Source: Terribacillus sp. FSL K6-0262 (lineage in GTDB: Bacteria; Bacillota; Bacilli; Bacillales; Amphibacillaceae). From it: a DNA stretch of 64,000 nt. Positions within the stretch are counted from its first letter, which is position 1, and every line of letters begins with the position of its first letter. The translations under genes were made by a program, and so were the position numbers. Where the stretch lies: positions 1,054,001 to 1,118,000 of the forward strand of contig NZ_CP150277.1 of assembly GCF_037977385.1 (NCBI RefSeq), given 5' to 3'. Under the pieces are notes generated by a model. It did no database searches and had not been told where the DNA came from. It saw only the letters and a program-made list of their open reading frames with translations. Shown one piece after another: positions 47,508 through 55,936 of this stretch.

Positions 47508-47593
47508 TTATTTTATTCAGTATGACCAGTAGAATAAGGATTAAAATTACTAGCTATTCATCACAGGATCAATCGTAAAGGAAGGTTTTATAA

Positions 47594-48064
47594 ATGGATG
47601 CTATTGCTCGATATGATATGGAAAAAGTCATTAACTGGGGCGATTGTGACGCGGCTGGCATTTCTTATTATGCCAAGAATTTTGAATGGTTCACGGATGC
47701 GCGGATGCAGCTGCTTGACCATTATGGATTACCTTACATGGAAACTTTTCATCATACGGGCATTTCACTCGTTTGTTTAAAGGCTGAGTGCGATTATAAA
47801 AGGATGCTCCATCCATTGGAAAAAGTAACAATCCGCACCTATATCACCATGTTGACCAGAACCAGAATGGTATTAGGATATCAGATCATTAAAGATGATG
47901 GCAGTCTTGCCGCAGATGGTATGACCACTCATACCTATGTTGATGATGACGGTCTTCCATTTAATTTAAAAAAGCGATTCCCAGAGCTTTGGGATAAATT
48001 GACCAAAATCTGTCCCGAGCTGCATGCGCAATCGAAGGATAAAGGTGGGCAAATGAATGGATAA
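47594..48064 (+). CDS. Hotdog-fold acyl-CoA thioesterase (4HBT type)
   Basis: 156 aa. INWGDCDAAGISYYAKNFEWF near 13-33 is the 4-hydroxybenzoyl-CoA thioesterase motif with the catalytic Asp. It should hydrolyse an acyl-CoA or acyl-ACP made or activated by its two partners. ATG follows AAAGGAAGG. It overlaps the ketoacyl synthase start by 8 bases, so the pair is translationally coupled. Confidence 0.88.
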   Translation: MDAIARYDMEKVINWGDCDAAGISYYAKNFEWFTDARMQLLDHYGLPYMETFHHTGISLVCLKAECDYKRMLHPLEKVTIRTYITMLTRTRMVLGYQIIKDDGSLAADGMTTHTYVDDDGLPFNLKKRFPELWDKLTKICPELHAQSKDKGGQMNG

Positions 48065-49289
48065 CAATCGTATTGTGGTAACTGGAATGGGAGCCATCAC
48101 TCCGCTCGGGATCGGTGTTTCCTCCTATTGGAAAAACCTATATCAAGGTAAAAATGGGATTGCCGCTTTAAGCCGTTTTGATTCAAAAGAACTGCAGGTA
48201 AAGGTAGCCGCTGAAGTAAGGGACTTTTCCCCTTTGGACTTCCTGCCAAGGAAACTGGTGAATAACACAGATATTTTTATGCAGTTTGCCCTTATTGCTG
48301 CTGAAGAAGCGCTGGAGCAAAGCAATTTGACTGCAAAACCAGAGCGAATCGGAATTGTGCTGGGTACTGCACTTGGCGGTATTTCCACTATGGCTGCCAA
48401 CCAGGAACAGCTGTCCGGGAGCGGTCGCTATCGCTTAAGTCCGCATAGTGTCCCGAAGATGCTATCAAATATCGGAGCTGCACAGATTGCCATCGCCCAT
48501 CAATTGCAGGGACCCAGCTTAACAGTCAGCACCGCATGTTCTGCTGGAGCAGACGCCATCGGAATGGCTGCGATGCTATTAAAAGCCGGACAGGCAGATG
48601 CTGTCGTTGCAGTTGGAGCGGAATCAATCCTGACTGGTCTGATGGCTGCCGGATTATCTGCTGCACGCGCGCTCTCTACTCAGGAAGATCCACAAAAAGC
48701 AAGTCGTCCCTTTGATTTAAACAGGGATGGGTTTGTTATGGGCGAAGGCGGAGGAGCTGTCGTACTCGAAACGCTGGCGTCTGCACAAAAGCGTGACGCT
48801 CCTATCAAGGCAGAGCTCCTGGGCTATGCCAATTGCTCGGATGCTTACCATGTAACGTCACCTGAACCAAGTGGTCGCGGTGAAATACTGGCTATCCAGC
48901 AAGCATTGGATCAGGCAGGACTTACACCTTCGCAAATCGATTATATAAACGCCCATGGTACTTCTACCAAGGTCGGGGATGAAATCGAGACCAAAGCATT
49001 AAAAGCCGTGTTTGGTGAAGAAATGGCAAAACAGGTTCCGGTTAGCTCCACCAAAGGGGCCACCGGCCATTTAATGGGAGCTGGCGGTGTGACAGAATTC
49101 ATTGCTTGTATCCAGGCAATCCGCGAAGGCACCATACCGCCAACCTTGCATTATCAGCATCAAGATCCCAACTGTGATCTTGATTATGTACCGAATGAGT
49201 CCAGGAAAAAGCAAGTGACAATCGCCATGTCCAACTCCTTTGGATTCGGCGGCCAAAATACATCACTGATTGTCAGCAAATATCAATAA
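48057..49289 (+). CDS. Beta-ketoacyl-ACP synthase, FabF-like
   Basis: 410-aa condensing enzyme. The Cys-His-His triad of decarboxylating synthases is complete: C161 in VSTACSAGADA, H300 in INAHGTSTKVGD, and H338 in GATGHLMGAGG. RIVVTGMGAITPLGIG opens the fold and NSFGFGGQNTSLIV closes it. No fabI, fabG, acpP or FabH gene is nearby, so it is unlikely to be the housekeeping FabF and may make a dedicated product with its neighbours. Confidence 0.92.
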   Translation: MDNNRIVVTGMGAITPLGIGVSSYWKNLYQGKNGIAALSRFDSKELQVKVAAEVRDFSPLDFLPRKLVNNTDIFMQFALIAAEEALEQSNLTAKPERIGIVLGTALGGISTMAANQEQLSGSGRYRLSPHSVPKMLSNIGAAQIAIAHQLQGPSLTVSTACSAGADAIGMAAMLLKAGQADAVVAVGAESILTGLMAAGLSAARALSTQEDPQKASRPFDLNRDGFVMGEGGGAVVLETLASAQKRDAPIKAELLGYANCSDAYHVTSPEPSGRGEILAIQQALDQAGLTPSQIDYINAHGTSTKVGDEIETKALKAVFGEEMAKQVPVSSTKGATGHLMGAGGVTEFIACIQAIREGTIPPTLHYQHQDPNCDLDYVPNESRKKQVTIAMSNSFGFGGQNTSLIVSKYQ

Positions 49290-49315
49290 GTACAATTTAG
49301 GAAGGAACAAATAAA

Positions 49316-50980
49316 ATGGAACGACAATTCACCTACAATATAGATATGTTTAAAGAAACCTTTGAAAGCGAGTTTACATTCATGAATGGCTTTTTGCGAA
49401 ATGTCCGGCGGTTCGCAAACCGTCCGGCGTTGACAGATCCGATTCGCGGCAAGACATGGACGTATGCAGAGTTAAATAAAGACGTAAATAAGCTTGCACA
49501 TGCACTTTTGGAGGACGATGTCGATAAAAATGAAGTTGTCATGTACCAGCTGCTCAATTCGGCGGAGTTCATTTATAGCTATTTGGCACCGCAAAAAATC
49601 GGCGCTGTAAACTGCACCATCAATTTCCGCCTTTCCCCCGGGGAAACAGCGGCTATTATCGATGACAGCGAGCCCGCTGTTTTCCTTTATGATGCAGAAA
49701 TCAAAGATACTGCTGTACAAGCTTTGGAAATGGCGAACCATAAGCCGCGCCGTGTCGTGATGGTGGATATGACGGGAGAAACCGACGCACCAGAAGGTCA
49801 TGTGATATATACGGATTATGTGGCAAATCACGCCGATGAAGAACCGGATGTCAATCGCCCGGTTCATATTTATGATGAAACTACCAGATTATACACCTCC
49901 GGAACCACTGGAAGCCCTAAGGGTGTACCATTGAACAATATCAATGAAGTACTCTCAGCGCATGATGTTATCATGCATTTCCCGCTCAATCCATTGGATA
50001 AAACGATGAATATGAGCCCATGGTTCCACCGTGGCGGTATTCATTCCGGCGGTCCCACTCCTACTCTTTATATCGGTGGCGAAATCGTCATTTTGCGGTA
50101 TTTCAATCCGAAGATTTGCTTGGAGTATGTTGAAGAATACGGTATCAGCTTCCTGACAGGCGTACCTTCGATGCTAAAAATGCTTTATAATGCACAGCTA
50201 AGGAAGTCATACGATCTGTCTAATCTAAAAGGAATCGTAACAATGGGGTCCCCTCTTGAAAAAGAAGATTGCATCAAATTCCAAAAAACGCTCACAACGA
50301 ATATTTTTAATGGATATGGCACCTCCGAAGCGTTCTGGAATACATTCCTTCGCCCATTCGATTTACCGGAAATGTCCGGCTCGGCCGGACGTTCCTGCAC
50401 TGACGATGATGTTGCGGTCGTGAAAGTATATCCGGACCGGAAAGCTGAGCCGGATGACTTTGTCGCAAAAGACGGCAGTGAAATCGGAGAGATCATCGTC
50501 AGGGCACCAGGTAAAACGACGTATGCCTATGTGAACAAGGAAGAAGCAAGCAAAAAGGTATTTTATAAAGGGTGGATCTATATCGGTGACATGGGGACCT
50601 GGGATGAAAACGAATTCGTCACAGTAGTCGGACGGAAAGATGACATGATTGTATCTTCCGGTGAGAATATCCATCCTGTTCAAATCGAAGAGTTATTGAA
50701 TTTGCATCCTGGAGTAAAAGAATCCGTCGTTGTTGGTGTCCCGGACGAGTTAAGAGGAGAATCCGTGGTAGCATATATCGTAAAAGAGGACGAATCCCTT
50801 ACCGTAAAAGAATTACAAGATTATTGTACAAATAACCCTAATCTGGCAAATTACAAAAAGCCGCGTTTCTATCGCTTCATCGACGAATTACCATACACGG
50901 CCACTGGTAAGAAAATGCACTATATGATGCGGAAACAAGCAATAGTAGACCAACAGAAAGGCCTATTCAAGAGAAGATAA
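49316..50980 (+). CDS. AMP-forming acyl-CoA/acyl-ACP ligase
   Basis: 554 aa adenylating enzyme. The P-loop-like motif LYTSGTTGSPKGVPL is near 192-206, NGYGTSEAFWN is near 331, the GDMGTWDENEFVTVVGRKDD hinge is near 424-443, and the catalytic Lys in YTATGKKMHYM is near 530. It activates a carboxylic acid with ATP and passes it to CoA or a carrier protein. Third gene of the cassette, 26 bases after the synthase, with its own GGAAGG site. Chain length or aryl preference cannot be told. Confidence 0.92.
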   Translation: MERQFTYNIDMFKETFESEFTFMNGFLRNVRRFANRPALTDPIRGKTWTYAELNKDVNKLAHALLEDDVDKNEVVMYQLLNSAEFIYSYLAPQKIGAVNCTINFRLSPGETAAIIDDSEPAVFLYDAEIKDTAVQALEMANHKPRRVVMVDMTGETDAPEGHVIYTDYVANHADEEPDVNRPVHIYDETTRLYTSGTTGSPKGVPLNNINEVLSAHDVIMHFPLNPLDKTMNMSPWFHRGGIHSGGPTPTLYIGGEIVILRYFNPKICLEYVEEYGISFLTGVPSMLKMLYNAQLRKSYDLSNLKGIVTMGSPLEKEDCIKFQKTLTTNIFNGYGTSEAFWNTFLRPFDLPEMSGSAGRSCTDDDVAVVKVYPDRKAEPDDFVAKDGSEIGEIIVRAPGKTTYAYVNKEEASKKVFYKGWIYIGDMGTWDENEFVTVVGRKDDMIVSSGENIHPVQIEELLNLHPGVKESVVVGVPDELRGESVVAYIVKEDESLTVKELQDYCTNNPNLANYKKPRFYRFIDELPYTATGKKMHYMMRKQAIVDQQKGLFKRR

Positions 50981-51092
50981 GATCAATCTGAACTGTCTTC
51001 ATAAGTGAATATACGAGTGTTACTCCCTACCCTTGCTGAGATAAGCTCTCTGAACGTATGAAATGGCTGTCTTGCAACCTGGGGAATCCTTA

Positions 51093-51128
51093 AATAGCTG
51101 CGGTCCTGATGGATCGCAGCTATTTTTG
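51093..51128 (+). terminator. Terminator of the acyl cassette
   Basis: AAATAGCTGCG pairs with CGCAGCTATTT, followed by TT. It lies 113 bases after the ligase stop. Confidence 0.85.
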
Positions 51129-51157
51129 CTTTATTCGTTGATCATCCTTGGCTGGCA

Positions 51158-51667
51158 TCATATATTACGGCAGTATCGCAGTGCCGCAGGTCGTTCCCCT
51201 GCCACATCATGATATCCTTCGCGCTCATGCTGGAATACGAATTCCCTGGCCTCATAAAAAGGAATGCCCTTCTGATTGCCCTTCGCTACCGATACCCATT
51301 GTTCACCGGCGCCTCACCGCTCCTTCTGCTGAGCGGTAAGGGCAGCCAATAGCTTTGTGCCGATCCCTTCATTGCGCCGATCAGGATCGAGATAAAGCAC
51401 GAATACCTCGCCGACACCTTCTCCGATCATCCCGCCGCCGATCGCCCCGATCACTTTTCCATCTTCCAGCGCAACAAAGTATCCGCCCCAATCCCTGCTT
51501 GTCTCTGTCACTTCCTTCAGGATTCTATCGTGATTATAATATTCGTCGATGATTCCCTCGATGTATTTCCCGGAAAGTATTTCACGATAAGTGGCCCAAT
51601 AGCCGTCACTGCAAACTTTGGATATTCCTGCAACATGTTCTGGTTTTGCTAATGCTATACGGATCAT
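51158..51667 (-). pseudogene. GNAT acetyltransferase interrupted by an in-frame TGA
   Basis: The frame from ATG 51667 reads a normal GNAT (MIRIALAKPEHVAGISKVCS, FVLYLDPDRRNEGIGTKLLA as acetyl-CoA motif A) but meets TGA at 51314-51316. The same frame then continues GAGEQWVSVAKGNQKGIPFY-EAREFVFQHERE and stops at 51158. This tail is exactly the missing motif B of the family, and the whole length (169 codons) is typical. Either a nonsense mutation or stop readthrough. The truncated product would have 117 aa. Confidence 0.85.
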
Positions 51668-51753
51668 GATTGCCTCCCCTTTTTGAAATTACAGGTTTTA
51701 ACAATATGATTATAGCAATCTTTCGGCAATCAATCTCGGCCGTCCACGCCTTT

Positions 51754-52170
51754 TCACTCGTCAGGCTCAAGCTTCATCATTGCCCCAAAATACTGCTGGG
51801 CTGTGGTGAAGCAAATAAAAGCGCATAATTCACTGATTTCAGCTTGCGAGAAATATTCTTCCAATATGGCAAATGCTGAATCCGGAAGATCACCTTTGGG
51901 GTGATTCAGGAAGACAGTGGCAAATCCGACAGCAACAGAAGTCTTCTCATCAAAGGCAGCTTCATCCGGCTTCCCTTTTGCTTTGCAATAGGCACATTCA
52001 TTGGACTGGGCAAGCGTGCGTCTTACTTGTTCCTTCAAGGCTGCTGATAGTTTGGCGTCATTTTCTAAAATGTCGGCTAGCTCCGACCAAGCCGTCATGA
52101 TATTGAGATTATGTCCTAATAATTTTTGAAAGCTTGTTTTTCCATATTTTGATTTCCTTATTCTTGTCAT
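51754..52170 (-). CDS. Carboxymuconolactone decarboxylase/AhpD-like protein
   Basis: 138 aa. All-helical CMD domain with the redox pair C59/C62 in NECAYCKAKGKPD, as in AhpD-type peroxidase partners, although the usual ExxxxH spacing is altered. ATG 52170 follows AAGGAGGAGAGC; the frame opens further upstream. It may act in oxidative-stress defence. Divergent from the Lrp-type regulator at 52293, which may control it. Confidence 0.8.
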   Translation of the reverse strand: MTRIRKSKYGKTSFQKLLGHNLNIMTAWSELADILENDAKLSAALKEQVRRTLAQSNECAYCKAKGKPDEAAFDEKTSVAVGFATVFLNHPKGDLPDSAFAILEEYFSQAEISELCAFICFTTAQQYFGAMMKLEPDE

Positions 52171-52292
52171 GCTCTCTCCTCCTTGGTTATATTTAATATA
52201 TAAAATCATTTCGCTTCATCACATATGGAATCAAAGGATTTTAGCGATTTTCACTTAATTTTCTTAACGTCTTTAGGAAGGATGTTTTAATT

Positions 52293-52736
52293 ATGAAAAT
52301 AGATGATACCGACAGGAGAATTTTGGCGGAGTTGATGACGAATAGCCGCCTGTCCATGAGTGAACTGGGCAGGCGGGTGAATCTGTCTTCGCCGTCCGTC
52401 ACAGAACGGGTCCGGCAGATGGAGACCTTCGGGGTGATCAAAAAGTATACACTGGAAATCGATTATGAAAAGCTGGGTCAGCCAGTGCAATGCATCATCG
52501 AAGCCACGATGAAAAATGGCAATTACAAAGGGTTCAAAGCCCATATCGCTTCTTTGGATAATGTCGATTTCTGTTATCGGATTGCGGGCAATGCCTGCTT
52601 TATGCTGAAGATGCGTTTCGAAAGCTTTGCGCAAGTGGAGGAGTTCATCGATTCGATCGCGTCCTTTGCAACGACCGTGACACATTTCATTTTTTCGCAG
52701 GTGGAAATCAATCCACATAAACAAAGAGCAGACTGA
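52293..52736 (+). CDS. Lrp/AsnC-family transcriptional regulator
   Basis: 147 aa. N-terminal HTH (residues 5-60, DDTDRRILAELMTNSRLSMS and LSSPSVTERVRQMETFGVIK) and C-terminal RAM ligand-binding domain (65-145). In this family amino acids are the usual effectors. ATG follows GGAAGGATG. Divergent from the CMD gene, 120 bases apart, and therefore possibly its regulator. Confidence 0.9.
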   Translation: MKIDDTDRRILAELMTNSRLSMSELGRRVNLSSPSVTERVRQMETFGVIKKYTLEIDYEKLGQPVQCIIEATMKNGNYKGFKAHIASLDNVDFCYRIAGNACFMLKMRFESFAQVEEFIDSIASFATTVTHFIFSQVEINPHKQRAD

Positions 52737-52752
52737 GGCGTCTGCTCTTTGT
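52722..52752. terminator. Bidirectional terminator Lrp/FusB-like
   Basis: AAAGAGCAGAC pairs with GTCTGCTCTTT around TGAGGC, located between convergent genes. Confidence 0.8.
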
Positions 52753-52755
52753 CCG

Positions 52756-53412
52756 TTACCGAAACAGATGGTTCAGGAAAGTCTCCACCCTTCCTAGGTC
52801 TGTCAGTTTTTCATTACAGCTTAAGCTGTCCTTGCATATATAATTCCCTCTATTCACATAGGTCTCTTTCCCGCTCTTGACCCTTGTGACGAACAAGCCC
52901 ACGTCTCCGAGGCTGTTACACAATGAACAAATCCCTTGTGTACTGCTGTTATCGAAAACGCCGGAAATGCCTTTCAGCTTGCCTTGATATTCCACAATCA
53001 AGTGCTGCTTGTGTGCCCTTGTGTCGAACCAGCCGATATACGACAGCCTCTGGAAATCCAGGTCATCCAAATCCGGCATCTGCAGCTTCTTCGCTTTCGG
53101 GAATAGCTTCTCCACGGTTTTCTTCGACACTTTCCGAAATGAGATGACGAACTGCTTCAGCTCTGCCAGGAAGACTTCTGCTTCCATTTCATCCTCTATT
53201 TCCAAAAGGCGGTTAAGAAGCATTTCCTGTGCATCGGTCATTTCCCCGAGCAGCTCCTCCACTTTCGAAAAGGCATTCATTTTCACTCCATCGAGTGTAT
53301 CCGCGTGGTTCACCGTAGCATGGGCGCTGATGATATGGGACACCTGCTTTGCGATGAAGTTATATTGATCATTCCGAATAAATGCTTGTTCTGTGTTTTT
53401 CCGTTTATCCAT
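52756..53412 (-). CDS. FusB/FusC-like elongation factor G-binding protein
   Basis: 218 aa. A helical N-terminal domain (1-75) and a C-terminal zinc-binding domain with C162, C165, C193 and C199 (ICSLCNSLGDVGLF, YICKDSLSCNEKL), the pattern of FusB-family proteins that bind EF-G and release it from fusidic-acid-stalled ribosomes. Chromosomal relatives are common in Bacillaceae and may or may not confer resistance. Single gene. Confidence 0.88.
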   Translation of the reverse strand: MDKRKNTEQAFIRNDQYNFIAKQVSHIISAHATVNHADTLDGVKMNAFSKVEELLGEMTDAQEMLLNRLLEIEDEMEAEVFLAELKQFVISFRKVSKKTVEKLFPKAKKLQMPDLDDLDFQRLSYIGWFDTRAHKQHLIVEYQGKLKGISGVFDNSSTQGICSLCNSLGDVGLFVTRVKSGKETYVNRGNYICKDSLSCNEKLTDLGRVETFLNHLFR

Positions 53413-53488
53413 TTCCTGTTAGCTCCCTTATCTTTTTAATCTATTTCAGATAAGTGCAAAGCCCGGACAGAAAAGGGTGCATTGGCGA

Positions 53489-53587
53489 TTAGTAAACAGT
53501 CCCCTCACACAAAGTATCGCCTTTCCCAATAGGCTTTGCATGAGCTGTTACAAATTCTGACGCATGAGCATTCCTCTCAATTGCCAT
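53489..53587 (-). CDS. Possible 32-residue peptide gene
   Basis: ATG 53587 follows GGAGGTGAT with 6-base spacing. The peptide opens MAIERNAHASEF and ends GDTLCEGTVY; hydrophilic, not recognised. Its start overlaps (TGATG) the stop of a 13-codon frame beginning MLFLGYSG. No terminator was seen. Composition is not decisive. Confidence 0.4.
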   Translation of the reverse strand: MAIERNAHASEFVTAHAKPIGKGDTLCEGTVY

Positions 53588-53655
53588 CAGGTATCACCTC
53601 CGCTCCCAGAATATCCAAGAAAGAGCATGACTGCAACAGTTGACGTTATAAAAAA

Positions 53656-53682
53656 AACCTATTGCTGATGCGCAATAGGTTG
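53656..53682 (-). terminator. Terminator of the 41-aa membrane peptide gene
   Basis: AACCTATTGC/GCAATAGGTT with a 5-base loop followed by TTTTTT on the minus strand. Confidence 0.85.
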
Positions 53683-53689
53683 GTATGTA

Positions 53690-53815
53690 CTATTTATTCC
53701 TCGTATTCTCCTCGATTTGGCGCAATAATTTTATCACGTAGTAAATGGCGGGGAGAGCGACAAGGTACAAAATAATTTCGATGTAAGTAAGAATCAAGTC
53801 AAGTAAGCCAAACAT
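53690..53815 (-). CDS. 41-residue single-span membrane peptide
   Basis: MFGLLDLILTYIEIILYLVA begins a long hydrophobic helix (about 2-28), followed by the charged tail LLRQIEENTRNK. ATG 53815 has AAAGGAG 6 bases upstream and a strong terminator follows, so it is very likely a real gene. Function unknown; it could act as a regulator of a membrane protein or as a toxin-like peptide. Confidence 0.65.
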   Translation of the reverse strand: MFGLLDLILTYIEIILYLVALPAIYYVIKLLRQIEENTRNK

Positions 53816-53865
53816 ATAAAACTCCTTTGTATGAGAACCAATGCACTTAGGTACCAAATAAAGCG

Positions 53866-53894
53866 AGGAACCAGCCTCTACGATTGGTTCCTCG
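53866..53894 (-). terminator. Terminator of the 129-aa protein gene
   Basis: GAGGAACCA pairs with TGGTTCCTC, then GCTTTATTT on the minus strand. It overlaps the end of the coding frame. Confidence 0.65.
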
Positions 53895-54267
53895 TTTTTG
53901 TCACATAGCAAGAAATGGACTGCACCTTCGCATTCTTTCCTGCACTTGCAAAAGTAAAAATAAGTGCAAATGCATACGACTGTGTATCCATCTTGAAAAA
54001 GCCATTCACGGCTCCTTGCTTACCGTGGGTGAAAGCATTGGCAATATGTACTGCTGTGACACCCTCTAGAGAAGAAAGCATTGGCACGATGGTGGCACTT
54101 CCAATATATGCTTCCGCCCCGGCTATTTCCAATTTGCAATCAGGAGCAAGTAGTTTCTCTAACTGTTGGTACTGTTGTTGGAATGCGGCAATCGTCAGCT
54201 GACGGATAAGCTCGCTTTTAGGAGAGTTGCCACATGATGCTATGCCTGTCACCTGTAGATTTGTCAT
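53878..54267 (-). CDS. NTF2/SnoaL-like protein
   Basis: 129 aa, probably a cone-shaped NTF2-like fold: helical start (SELIRQLTIAAFQQQYQQLE), DCKLEIAGAEAYIG, then strands VTAVHIANAF, GAVNGFFKMD and YAFALIFTFASAG. Catalytic or ligand role not visible. ATG follows AGCAGGTACTT. It lies 14 bases after the 94-aa gene in the same direction. Confidence 0.65.
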   Translation of the reverse strand: MTNLQVTGIASCGNSPKSELIRQLTIAAFQQQYQQLEKLLAPDCKLEIAGAEAYIGSATIVPMLSSLEGVTAVHIANAFTHGKQGAVNGFFKMDTQSYAFALIFTFASAGKNAKVQSISCYVTKTRNQS

Positions 54268-54281
54268 AAGTACCTGCTTTC

Positions 54282-54566
54282 TTAAGAAACGATGATTTTC
54301 CGTTGCAATGCTCTTGTGACGATACGCTGATAAGCTTGTCGTTGAGGATTCTTGGCAAGCTTTTTACCATTCAGCTTCCCTATCACCTTTCGGACATCTT
54401 TATCATAGATGAGCAAATCACGGTATGGCTGCTGTTTCAGATATTGCTGGAACCATTCTGTTTTTCGCAGTTGTTCGATATTGTGCTGGATATCGTCTTC
54501 TTCATAAGTACCTGTCAAAGAAGACAGCAGCATAAGATTGAATACATCTAAAAGTAAGACCATCAT
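54282..54566 (-). CDS. Uncharacterised basic protein
   Basis: 94 aa, not recognised. A hydrophobic N-terminus (MMVLLLDVFNLMLLSSL) is followed by a charged helical region (DIQHNIEQLRKTEWFQQYL) and a basic C-terminus (KLNGKKLAKNPQRQAYQRI). ATG follows GGAGGATAT. Probably co-transcribed with the NTF2-like gene. Confidence 0.6.
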   Translation of the reverse strand: MMVLLLDVFNLMLLSSLTGTYEEDDIQHNIEQLRKTEWFQQYLKQQPYRDLLIYDKDVRKVIGKLNGKKLAKNPQRQAYQRIVTRALQRKIIVS

Positions 54567-54644
54567 ATATCCTCCATTCTTTTCCTCATAAAGGAAAGTA
54601 TACTAATTGTACGAAAAACAACGCATGAAGTTGCATTATTCAGC

Positions 54645-54675
54645 AAAAAACCTACTGCTTGATGGCAGTAGGTCA
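54645..54675 (-). terminator. Terminator of the first DoxX-like gene
   Basis: ACCTACTGCC pairs with GCAGTAGGT, followed by TTTTTT on the minus strand. Confidence 0.8.
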
Positions 54676-54683
54676 TAAAATCT

Positions 54684-55199
54684 TTAAGAAGCAACCGGCT
54701 TCGTCGGTGTTCTCGGTGTATGTTTTGGATAGTGATTTCTTAAATATGGCAGCACCCAGCGGTCGAGTCCATAGCGTCCGGCATTGGCTCCAGCGACTAG
54801 TAAGAAGATCGTAAGCAAGACCATCTGTGCATTTGTGCTCACAGTGCCGCTGAAAAGGAAGGCGAAGTTCATCGTAATACCCATGAGGGCGGCGAAATTG
54901 GTAAAGACTCCGAGAATGAGTGCCATTCCGACAAGGATCTCTCCCCACATGACGAGGAAGCTGAACAGCCCGGCATTCGGCAAGGCCACCTGTTCCAGGA
55001 AGACTGCCCACCAGCCTTGTACCGCCGGATGCTCACCGCCTGCCTGTGCAATCGCTCCTTGCAGGAAGCCGCCAGCATCGAACCCACCGCCCGTCAGTTT
55101 GCCGAGTCCGCCCGTAAGCCACGTATATCCTAGATAAATCCGGATAATCGCCCAAAGCCCTGCAGCCGTTTTGCTGCTTCGAATCCACTTTATGATCAT
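54684..55199 (-). CDS. DoxX-family membrane protein
   Basis: 171 aa with four membrane helices. IIRIYLGYTWLTGGLGKLTG near 18-37 is the DoxX signature. LPNAGLFSFLVMWGEILVGMA near 73-93 and GANAGRYGLDRWVLPYL close the domain. Related proteins are linked to thiol or quinone redox systems. ATG 55199 has GGAAGGA close by; the first ATG in frame is 55220. A paralogue is at 63223. Confidence 0.85.
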   Translation of the reverse strand: MIIKWIRSSKTAAGLWAIIRIYLGYTWLTGGLGKLTGGGFDAGGFLQGAIAQAGGEHPAVQGWWAVFLEQVALPNAGLFSFLVMWGEILVGMALILGVFTNFAALMGITMNFAFLFSGTVSTNAQMVLLTIFLLVAGANAGRYGLDRWVLPYLRNHYPKHTPRTPTKPVAS

Positions 55200-55496
55200 T
55201 TCCTTCCACACTCCATCCACGAGAATAGTTTGTTAAACATTTCACATATTAGATTGAGAGGGATCAGCGCTTTTCCTTCTACACTTGTAGTATAAACGAG
55301 AAGAATGGATTGCGCTTATTATTATGATCATTTTCACAAATCAGCAATAACTCTCTTACAGTTTTGTGACTTTGGATAAAAAGCGGTTTCAACATTGTAA
55401 ATACGGTGCTGTTATATCCCCTTGACTTTGAGTCGACTCTAAGGTGTAGCGTAAATAATGAAGATACTGAATGAATTGCAGGAAGGGGAATTTTAA

Positions 55497-55832
55497 ATGG
55501 CAGAAAAACAAACAGCAGGACGGGATTTGTTGGGGGCTTTCGCTCCGAAATTCGCTGAACTGAATGATGATGTCCTTTTTGGTGAGGTCTGGTCAAGGGA
55601 GCAGGAGTTATCACCACGCGACCGCAGTTTGATCACTGTTTCTGCACTGCTTGCGGGTGGAAATATGGAACAGCTCACCCCTCATCTCCAGAAAGCAAAA
55701 GCAAATGGCTTAATGAAAGAAGAAATTGCTGAAGTCATCACACATCTGGCCTTTTATGCCGGATGGCCGAAAGCTTGGTCAGCATTTCATATAGCCAAGC
55801 AAGTTTATGATGAAAATGAGAAAGAAGGATAA
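55497..55832 (+). CDS. Carboxymuconolactone decarboxylase family protein
   Basis: 111 aa with the CMD core: VWSREQELSPRDRSLITVSA near 28-47, GGNMEQLTPHLQKAKANGLM and EVITHLAFYAGWPKAWSAF near 76-95. It lacks a CxxC redox pair, so it belongs to the YurZ/gamma-CMD type rather than AhpD. ATG follows GGAAGGGG. It is followed by a truncated frame and a broken MerR gene in the same direction. Confidence 0.88.
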   Translation: MAEKQTAGRDLLGAFAPKFAELNDDVLFGEVWSREQELSPRDRSLITVSALLAGGNMEQLTPHLQKAKANGLMKEEIAEVITHLAFYAGWPKAWSAFHIAKQVYDENEKEG

Positions 55833-55835
55833 CAT

Positions 55836-55907
55836 ATGACAACAACGAATGTAAGTAAGACCGATTGGCTGGAACCTGTTGACGAAGAGCGGTACAGCAA
55901 GCTGTGA
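55836..55907 (+). pseudogene. Truncated reading frame, 23 codons
   Basis: Begins MTTTNVSKTDWLEPVDEERY and stops after SKL. GAAGGA lies 7 bases before the ATG, so it looks like a true gene start whose remainder has been deleted, perhaps a cupin-like partner of the CMD protein. Family cannot be named. Confidence 0.45.
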
Positions 55908-55936
55908 ATGGCATCGGCGGACAAGGAGAATGGACG

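Noticed and set aside
47304..47525. 73-codon frame as a protein gene
   Set aside because: It has a ribosome site, but its stop lies beyond the strong terminator hairpin and the sequence looks non-protein-like; kept only as an orphan transcription unit.
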